From Lotmaria passim (taxonomy: Eukaryota > Euglenozoa > Kinetoplastea > Trypanosomatida > Trypanosomatidae), in NCBI GenBank assembly GCA_037349495.1, contig CP140199.1, forward strand, positions 1,364,001 through 1,428,000: DNA of 64,000 nucleotides. Direction: 5' to 3'. This document shows, in pieces, positions 57,740-64,000 of this stretch. The notes beneath the pieces were generated by a model that saw only the letters and a program-made list of their open reading frames with translations, had not been told where the DNA came from and did no database searches. The translations under genes were made by a program, and so were the position numbers. Numbering within the stretch: the first letter of the stretch is position 1; each line of letters opens with the position of its first letter.

Positions 57740-58615
57740 ATGCCGTTTCTCACTGCTGCATGTAAAAAAAGCACGCGTGCACGCGTGAAACAAACGGCCC
57801 ACGCTTTTCGTGCGATGCCTGCTCCATCTCCGACGAGGACAAGGACAGCGAAGACAGTTGACACCGGCTCGTCCGCTAGCAGCGCATTTCTTGACGAGGA
57901 CCACCCCACAGGGCCTTTTGTGCACGCAGACAGTCGTGTGCTCGTCTGCGGCACGTTTCCTCCGGTCAAGAAGTCCATCAACTTCTACTACCCCAACTCC
58001 AACAACGACATGTGGAGAGTTCTGGGAGAGGTGTTTTACCACGACCGAGACCATTTTTTCACCATTGTGGTGGAGGCAAAGCCTGGCAGAGGAAGGAGAC
58101 CCGGCAAGCTACGTGCTATGCACTCGCTGAATGAGGCACAAATTCGCAGTTTTGCCCTGTCGGAGTCGGTGGGCTTCTTTGACGTATGCAAGCGCATCCG
58201 CCGGCACCGCGGTAACTCCTCTGATGACAACATAGAGGCCCTGGAGCGAACGGACGTTTTGCTAGACGTGCTGGCGCACACGCCGCGCTGCGAGGCTATT
58301 ATCACAACGGGCACGCTGGCCCTCACCATGCTCCTGGACACCTTGCACAACTACGGCTCCTTCACCTCTGCCACCGGGGAAGTGGTCGAGGCCGTGTCAC
58401 GCAACCGGCTGGGCAAATCAAAGTACAATATCCCTCCCGTCGGTGGAAGACTGCTATGGACGCCGAGCCCGACTGCACACTTTCGAAGCTCGCTGTGGAT
58501 CTATCGCGCACCATCCACTTCACGTGCGCTACCCATCAACGTTGAGGACAAGATCGCTCACTACAGAGCTATGTTTACCACGCACCTCAACCTCGACAAC
58601 TCCGTAAACGTTTGA
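57740..58615 (+). CDS. Uracil-DNA-glycosylase superfamily protein, hypoxanthine-DNA glycosylase (family 6) type
   Basis: A 291-residue protein if started at 57740, 266 from 57815. The core matches DNA-deoxyinosine glycosylases: DSRVLVCGTFPPVKKSINFY (motif 1, GTFPP for the usual GSFPS/GTLPG), then YYPNSNNDMWRVLGEVF, where family members have the YYGHPRNxFW block with the catalytic asparagine, then SVGFFDVCKRI with GNSSDDNIEAL, and LLWTPSPTAHFR as motif 2. These enzymes remove deaminated bases, mainly hypoxanthine, from DNA. The extra N-terminus (MPFLTAACKKSTRARVKQTA) is basic and hydroxylated, like a mitochondrial leader, so kinetoplast repair is possible but inferred. The presumed wall residues are slightly altered, so substrate is unsure. 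Possible bacterial origin is not tested. Confidence 0.85.
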   Translation: MPFLTAACKKSTRARVKQTAHAFRAMPAPSPTRTRTAKTVDTGSSASSAFLDEDHPTGPFVHADSRVLVCGTFPPVKKSINFYYPNSNNDMWRVLGEVFYHDRDHFFTIVVEAKPGRGRRPGKLRAMHSLNEAQIRSFALSESVGFFDVCKRIRRHRGNSSDDNIEALERTDVLLDVLAHTPRCEAIITTGTLALTMLLDTLHNYGSFTSATGEVVEAVSRNRLGKSKYNIPPVGGRLLWTPSPTAHFRSSLWIYRAPSTSRALPINVEDKIAHYRAMFTTHLNLDNSVNV

Positions 58616-59359
58616 GCTTCACGCCTTTTCCTGACGTGTGCTGGGTCGCATTTAGTCCTAGGACGAAATCGTTTCCGTGCTTTAAGAGTCTTTTATGGGA
58701 CATTATTTCTTTGGCTTGTTCTGCTCAGCGTCGCAAATCGAGAGTAATAAACAACAAAAAGCTGTGCACCGCTGCAGAAGCACGTTAAGCGTGATGACAA
58801 CTACCTCGGTTCCGTTATTGCATGCACCACAAAAAAAAAAAAAAAGAGAATACGAACGATAGTACTTTTTCTGCTCTGCCAAGCAACTGCCTGAGTTTTT
58901 TTTTCTTTATCCACCTTTTCAAATGTGGGAACATATAGAGGCAGAGAAAAGAAAAAAAAAAAAACAGTGACTATCATTGGTCTACAAGACTATCCTCCTT
59001 TTTTCTTTTTTTTTTTTCGAGCTCTTTCCCCCGCATGAACAATCTAACACTGGAAAAACAAAGCAGCGCAACATCCACCTTATATATATAGATATTTTTT
59101 TTTTTCCTTTACTTTCATTTTTAGACTTCAACAATAGCTGAGGTCTTAGACGGCAGACAAAGGCCGGACCTTTTTTTTTTTTTTCATGCTTTCAAATCGG
59201 TAAAGAGGGAAAAAAGAAGAAAAACGGAAAACAGCGATTTTCGAACAGATATCGATACAGGTACATTGGTGCAGGCTTGCTGATAGAGTAAGGTAGACGA
59301 GCAGAGCTCCATTCTCGTTGTTTTTTTTTTTTTCTCAAATAGCTCTTTGCTTTAGCCAC
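58616..59359. other. Intergenic spacer before IFT140
   Basis: About 740 bases with A15 (58829), A13 (58951), T12 (59006), T-tracts at 59096, 59171 and 59320-59333, and a short TA run (59080-59095). No gene supported on the plus strand; the minus-strand frame through 59192-59755 is a shadow of IFT140. Confidence 0.6.
59320..59355 (+). promoter_or_regulatory. Putative trans-splice acceptor of IFT140
   Basis: T14 tract (59320-59333) followed by AG at 59341-59342 and by CTTTAG with AG at 59354-59355, four bases before the ATG at 59360. Confidence 0.7.
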
Positions 59360-62300
59360 ATGTCGTTGTTCATCGTCAACACACCCGAGTATGAAGGGCA
59401 GCTGAAGGAGAACCTTATCGCGGCACACAAGTCGCGGCCGCTGCTCGCCACAGCCTGGATCAACCCACCGTCCGTCCTCATCACTAACAACGAAGGCGAA
59501 GTGCTCAATTCGATCAAAGAGCCAACGGGCTCGACAGGGCGGACGCAGCAGCCCACCGCACTTGCCTGGCACCCGACGGAGTCGCTGCTGGTGGTCGGCT
59601 GGAGCAACGGCAAGATAAGTCTCTGGGTGATGCCGGCGGCAAGTGCGCTTTCCCTCGGCGATGAGGCCGTCGTGGATGCCACGAGCAGCGTCGTGCAGCT
59701 GTTGACTGCCCGCGCCGCCACCCAGAGCGACGCGGAGGGAGCGGTGCGCGAGCACGGCGCCGGTGCCGTGTTAGCGGCGGAGTGGTCGACACGCGGCTTG
59801 TACCTCGTCTCCACCTCGCAGCAGCGCTACGTGGTGGTGTGGATGCTGGATCAGACCGCCACAGAGACCAGCGTCACGTTCAAGCTGAAGCCGCTGTGGT
59901 CCGTGCAGGCCGCCGAGCCTGTTGTGCGCGTTATGCATGTACCAGGCGCCGTGAGCGGCCGCTCCACGTCCGCCACAAACGCGGACAGCAGTGTCGTTGG
60001 CATGCAGGGCGGCGACGACGACATCAGCTTTTTGCTGGCAGACGGCAGCACGTCCATCATGGCGGTCAACGAGGAGCAGCAGGTTTTTCCGTGCGTGACG
60101 CAGCAGGAGTCTATCGTGTCGGTTATCTTCGACCCGCGTACTCGCACCCTCGTGACGCTCAACGCCAGCTACATGATCGAAGCTTACAAGGTCGGCGAGG
60201 ATGACCTGAAAGGCACGTCTACGGTGCGGCGCAAGCTGCCGACTCCGTCCGCGGCTGCCGTCGCGTCGACCGCGGTCGGTGCAAAGATCCCCACGTCCAT
60301 GGTGTGGGCCGCGCCGGGTGTCGTCGCGTTTGGCGGCGGCGATGATCGGCTGCGCCTCTTCGAGTTGGCCACGGAGTCGCTCGACGTCCTGGCACTGCCG
60401 CAGCCCGGCCTGCACGTCTCCTGCATGGCCACCAACCTCGCGAAAGGGGTGATGACGGCCGGTACGGTGGAGGGCACGCTGGTCGTGTTCCAACACGTTT
60501 CCGTGAACGCCGCTGGCGCTGCTGCCCACGCAAGCCGCTCAGGAAACGGCCCATCTGCATCCACTGGCACGGCTGTACCCGCCGCAGTGGGAGGAAGAGA
60601 CGCGGCGGGTGCAGCCACCAACGCCTCTGTCTTCGTCCTCGGCGCAGAGGGCGGTCTCGCCCGGCAGTGGGAGGCGCTGGCGGTGCACCAGGTGGGTAAG
60701 TACGTCGACCGCCTCGTGTTCACGGCGCTGGGGGACATGGTCGTCTGCCGCGGCGGGACGGAGCTGCAGGTACTGCATGAGACGAACCGCAAGCGGGCCT
60801 GGGACGGCGTCGCGGCAGCCACGCAGATCTCGGCCGACATGGTTGTGATCGAGAGTGTGACAGGTTGCCAGTGTCTTCTGCACAGCAAGGGCAACGTCCG
60901 CGGGTTGTCGATCGCGTTCCCCAACATCGCGCTCTGGAACGGCTCGCAGATCGACCTCTACACCATCAACGAGGCGACGTCGGAGTTCACGCTGGTCAAC
61001 TTCGTGCCGACGACGAGCCCCGCCTTCGCGATGCACCACGACGGCATCATCTACGTCAAGGGCAGCCGCGTCGTGTTCGAGACGATGCAGCTTTCGCCCA
61101 TTGCCCAGATGACCTTCACTGAGGCAGAGGGCGTGCCCGTGATTATGGACATCATGAACGACTATCTCGTGGCGGTCTCCTCAAAGAACTACCTGCGGCT
61201 GGCGCGTGTGTCGTCGCGAGACCTGCGCCAGGTTGGCCCAGCCCGTCCCCTCAGCTTCGACGTCCCCTCCGACGCAGAAGCCGCAGGCGCCGCCGCCGCT
61301 GCTGCTGCTGCTGCGTCACCGCCGGGATCTGTGCCGGCGCGAGGGGCGTCGGAGGCCGCAGCCGCAGCCGCAGCCGCAGCCGCAACCGCAACCGCAACCG
61401 CACACAAGGCAGAGGTGTCGGTCCTCGCCGCCCGCGTGAACGCGCAGGGCCGCCGTGTTGCATTCATGACGAAGCTCGGTTACTTGGGGCTGCCCGACAC
61501 ACGCATCTGGGTCTACAACTCCGACATGGATAAAATGACCGCCTTCGACTTCGCGGCGCGCAAAGAGGTGCCGAACGCGGTGTACTGGAACACGCCTGAG
61601 CCAAACACGAACACCGTCGGAGAGCTGGAGTATCTGCTCCTCGCCTGCGAGACGCATCAGATGCGCACCGATGACAAGAAGCCGTCAGAGGCCGAGGAGT
61701 CTGCTGCTGCTGCTGCTGCTGCTTCTTCAAAGTCGGAGAAGGACAGCGCGAACAAGAGCACCGACCGGCCTGCTGGGCAAGAAGACCTCCCCGAGGCACT
61801 GCCGGACATGGAGAACTTCGCGGAAAAGAAGAAGGCGATGGAGGATGCCCGCCGCGGCTCACTCGGTGCCACCAACTACATCGACCACCGCGCCCACAAT
61901 ATCGTCACTCTCTTCGCAACGCACACCGGCCTCGTCGTGCAGAACGTCTGCTCGCTGCGGCGCTATCAGATCTGCCTCGTCGGTATGACCATCCCCGACT
62001 TCTTGCTTGCCTCTGTGAAGATCAATGGCAACCCGAGCAACGCCGAGGACTACGTGATCGAGCAGAAGCGACTGCGCGACTTTGAGGGCTTGAAGTCGGA
62101 CAAGGACGTCGCGGTGCGCGAGGCGCTGATGAAGTTCAGCTACTACTCCACTATCGGCAACATGGATGAGGCGTACCGCTGCGTGAAGAATATCAAGAAC
62201 CCGGCGGCGTGGCAGGGGCTGGCGCGGCTGTGCGTGTCGAGCGGGCGGCTGGACGTGGCAGCGGTGTGTCTGGCCACCATGGAGGACTGCGTCTCTGCTC

Positions 62301-64000
62301 GGGCGCTGCGCGAGGCACGCGAGGAGTACCCGGATGAGAAGGACGTGCAGCTCGCCACACTTGCCCTCGGCCTCGGCATGACGGAGGAGTGCGAGGAGCT
62401 GCTGCGCAAGGCGAAGCGGTTCGACCTCATGACCGACGTCTTTATGGCGTGCGGCAAATTTGAGCACGCGCAGCGGCATTCCGAGAAGTTCGATCGCGCT
62501 CGCATCCGGCCCGTCGCCTACAAGTACGCGCAGTTTATGGAGAGTCTGCAGAACATGGACGCGGCTATTATGTGGTACTACAACGCCAAGTGCGCCGGCA
62601 CCGACGTCCCGCGCATCTTCTTCCAAACAAATCGGATGCAGGAGCTGCGCGACCTCATGGTGCCCCGCAGCCACCCGAATACGCCGATGGCGGGCAGCAG
62701 CAGCAACAACAACAACGGTACCAACAACACCGGCGATACGAACAACACCGGCGATACGAACAAAACCAACAACAACAACAACAACAACAACAACAACCCC
62801 ACATGCGAGGACCCGCGCACTGCCTTTGCTGCGCTCTTCCCCCGCAACCGCGAGCTGCTGCTGTGGTGGGCGCAGCACAGCGAGCGACGCCGGAACGCGC
62901 AGGAGGCGCTTCGCTTCTATAACGCCGGCGACGACGTCTTCAGCGTCGTACGCCTGCTCTGCTCGCTGAACCCGCCCAACCTCGATAACGCCATCGAGCT
63001 GGTACAGAAGGAGGTGGACAAGGCAAAGGCACGCTTCCAACAGCAACAGGCCTTCGCCGCCGCCGCACCAGGACGCCGCACTGACGAGGACCAGGGTGAG
63101 CCAGACCCGGTCGGTGCGGCCTTCTTTGTCGGTCAGATCTACGAGCGTCAGGGCGACACGGCGCGTGCGCTGCAGTACTACCAAACCGCCGGTGCTTACC
63201 GCAGCGGCTGCCGTGCGGCGTGGCGGGCGGAGCAGTATGGGCCGGTGGTGGCTCTCGCATTGAAGAGCGCAGACGAGCGGCTGATGCTGGAGACGGCGAT
63301 GGCCTTTGAGAGGCAGCAGATCTTCGACAAGGCGGTGCAGCTGTACCGCCGCATCGGCGCCGTGCAGTGCGCGCTCGACGCCTGCGTAAAGGGTGGCCTG
63401 TACGAGACCTTGCACGAGATCAGCGCGAACCTGGCCAACGCCTCAACGGACCCGGCCGTCTTCCTCGGCATGGCAGATCACTTCCAGAGCGAAGGCGACT
63501 ACCAGAAGGCGGTGGAGATGCTCGTGTTCGCGAAGCACTTCGACGAGGCGATGAAGCTCTGCGAGACGCGCAACGTGACGCTGACGGAGGAGATGGCGGA
63601 GTCCATCACGGGCGACATTGCGAAGCTGTCGCAGGAGGACAAGCAGGCGCTGCTGCAAAAGGTGGCCCACATTGCCCGCGACCAGGGCAGCTGGTCGTTG
63701 GCCTGCAAGAAGTACACCCAGGCGGGTGATCGCGTGAAGGCGATGAAGATGCTCATGCGCGGTGGTGAGACGGAGAAAGTCATCTTCTTCGCAAACCACT
63801 CCCGCAACGCCGAGATCTACACCATGGCTGCCAACTACCTCCAGTCGCAGAACTGGCTGGCGGACGCGAACATCTACAAGAGCATCGTGCTTTTCTACAC
63901 CAAAGCGAAGGCCTTTGCAAACCTCATCTCCTTTTACGAGTCATGTGCGCAGCTGCAGATCGACGAAAACCGCGACTACGCAGAGGCGCTGCGCGTCTTG
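59360..64000 (+). CDS. IFT140: Intraflagellar transport protein 140, C-terminus beyond the window
   Basis: Open from the ATG at 59360 to the window end, 1547 codons visible. The N-terminal half is a pair of WD40 propellers with the IFT140 pattern (ALAWHPTESLLVVGW, VLAAEWSTRGLYLVS, FGGGDDRLRLFELA). From about residue 912 the diagnostic IFT140 junction appears: ALMKFSYYSTIGNMDEAYRC, then GLARLCVSSGRLDVAAVCLA and ARALREAREEYP. TPR-like repeats follow, and the last part (WSLACKKYTQAGDRVKAMKM, EIYTMAANYLQSQNWL) matches the conserved C-terminal region of animal IFT140. It is a core subunit of IFT complex A, needed for retrograde flagellar transport. Inserts of polyalanine (about 641-682 and 780-788) and Asn/Thr (about 1111-1147) make it longer than the animal protein of about 1460 residues. 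Confidence 0.96.
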   Translation, partial: MSLFIVNTPEYEGQLKENLIAAHKSRPLLATAWINPPSVLITNNEGEVLNSIKEPTGSTGRTQQPTALAWHPTESLLVVGWSNGKISLWVMPAASALSLGDEAVVDATSSVVQLLTARAATQSDAEGAVREHGAGAVLAAEWSTRGLYLVSTSQQRYVVVWMLDQTATETSVTFKLKPLWSVQAAEPVVRVMHVPGAVSGRSTSATNADSSVVGMQGGDDDISFLLADGSTSIMAVNEEQQVFPCVTQQESIVSVIFDPRTRTLVTLNASYMIEAYKVGEDDLKGTSTVRRKLPTPSAAAVASTAVGAKIPTSMVWAAPGVVAFGGGDDRLRLFELATESLDVLALPQPGLHVSCMATNLAKGVMTAGTVEGTLVVFQHVSVNAAGAAAHASRSGNGPSASTGTAVPAAVGGRDAAGAATNASVFVLGAEGGLARQWEALAVHQVGKYVDRLVFTALGDMVVCRGGTELQVLHETNRKRAWDGVAAATQISADMVVIESVTGCQCLLHSKGNVRGLSIAFPNIALWNGSQIDLYTINEATSEFTLVNFVPTTSPAFAMHHDGIIYVKGSRVVFETMQLSPIAQMTFTEAEGVPVIMDIMNDYLVAVSSKNYLRLARVSSRDLRQVGPARPLSFDVPSDAEAAGAAAAAAAAASPPGSVPARGASEAAAAAAAAAATATATAHKAEVSVLAARVNAQGRRVAFMTKLGYLGLPDTRIWVYNSDMDKMTAFDFAARKEVPNAVYWNTPEPNTNTVGELEYLLLACETHQMRTDDKKPSEAEESAAAAAAASSKSEKDSANKSTDRPAGQEDLPEALPDMENFAEKKKAMEDARRGSLGATNYIDHRAHNIVTLFATHTGLVVQNVCSLRRYQICLVGMTIPDFLLASVKINGNPSNAEDYVIEQKRLRDFEGLKSDKDVAVREALMKFSYYSTIGNMDEAYRCVKNIKNPAAWQGLARLCVSSGRLDVAAVCLATMEDCVSARALREAREEYPDEKDVQLATLALGLGMTEECEELLRKAKRFDLMTDVFMACGKFEHAQRHSEKFDRARIRPVAYKYAQFMESLQNMDAAIMWYYNAKCAGTDVPRIFFQTNRMQELRDLMVPRSHPNTPMAGSSSNNNNGTNNTGDTNNTGDTNKTNNNNNNNNNNPTCEDPRTAFAALFPRNRELLLWWAQHSERRRNAQEALRFYNAGDDVFSVVRLLCSLNPPNLDNAIELVQKEVDKAKARFQQQQAFAAAAPGRRTDEDQGEPDPVGAAFFVGQIYERQGDTARALQYYQTAGAYRSGCRAAWRAEQYGPVVALALKSADERLMLETAMAFERQQIFDKAVQLYRRIGAVQCALDACVKGGLYETLHEISANLANASTDPAVFLGMADHFQSEGDYQKAVEMLVFAKHFDEAMKLCETRNVTLTEEMAESITGDIAKLSQEDKQALLQKVAHIARDQGSWSLACKKYTQAGDRVKAMKMLMRGGETEKVIFFANHSRNAEIYTMAANYLQSQNWLADANIYKSIVLFYTKAKAFANLISFYESCAQLQIDENRDYAEALRVL
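61355..61402 (+). repeat. 6-bp tandem repeat (GCCGCA, later units ACCGCA) inside IFT140
   Basis: Eight hexamer units encoding Ala-Ala then Ala-Thr, in a linker of the WD40 half of IFT140. Confidence 0.95.
62692..62798 (+). repeat. AAC-rich repeat encoding an Asn/Thr insert in IFT140
   Basis: AAC triplets, two identical 18-base units (62723-62758, encoding NNTGDT) and a closing run of about ten AAC codons, inserted in the TPR region. Confidence 0.93.

Noticed and set aside
1-64000. CRISPR arrays, insertion sequences, bacterial operons or ribosome-binding sites
   Set aside because: None seen; the window is eukaryotic nuclear DNA. No retroposon with a reverse transcriptase frame was recognised either.

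Overview
This window is nuclear DNA of a trypanosomatid (Kinetoplastea). The evidence is the long runs of intron-less genes on one strand, the very long poly-T and polypyrimidine tracts followed by AG upstream of most start codons (trans-splicing and polyadenylation signals), the GC-rich coding sequence set in AT-rich spacers, and gene products of kinetoplastid type (Rab4, RTF2, a prostaglandin F synthase-type aldo-keto reductase, an ELO elongase, a Sey1/RHD3 GTPase, IFT140). The species cannot be fixed from the sequence alone.

Layout. Two genes at the left edge lie on the minus strand: a fragment cut by the window start (1-353) and RAB4 (1212-1823). The strand then switches at 1824-3266, a divergent strand-switch region of about 1.4 kb and the best candidate here for an RNA polymerase II transcription start region. 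From 3267 to the window end every supported gene is on the plus strand, consistent with one polycistronic unit of about 60 kb. In order: two conserved unknowns, RTF2, a 1059-residue leucine-rich-repeat protein, aldo-keto reductase, RPS2, a WW + DUF1279 mitochondrial protein, RPL17, a kinesin-like protein with MORN repeats, a TPR protein, and a DED1/DDX3 helicase. Next comes a 5.9-kb stretch (26784-32697) with almost no coding sequence apart from one 51-codon reading frame. Then: ELO elongase, RPN8, a proline/cysteine-rich protein, SEY1, two more small cysteine-motif proteins, a BART-domain protein, a large membrane-anchored cysteine-rich coiled-coil protein, a family-6-like uracil/hypoxanthine DNA glycosylase, and IFT140, cut by the right edge.

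The genes share no single pathway, as is usual in these units, but themes recur. Protein synthesis and turnover: RPS2, RPL17, DED1, RPN8. Membrane and lipid traffic: RAB4, SEY1, ELO. DNA maintenance: RTF2, glycosylase. Flagellum/cytoskeleton candidates: kinesin-MORN, BART protein, IFT140. The most interesting items are the kinesin-like protein whose P-loop survives while both switch motifs are degenerate, the three related proteins carrying an N-terminal CxCxxC motif around SEY1, the cysteine-rich coiled-coil membrane protein, the glycosylase with a possible mitochondrial leader, and the gene-poor 5.9-kb block. Start codons were chosen as the first ATG compatible with a visible trans-splice acceptor, so several are later than the longest open frame.
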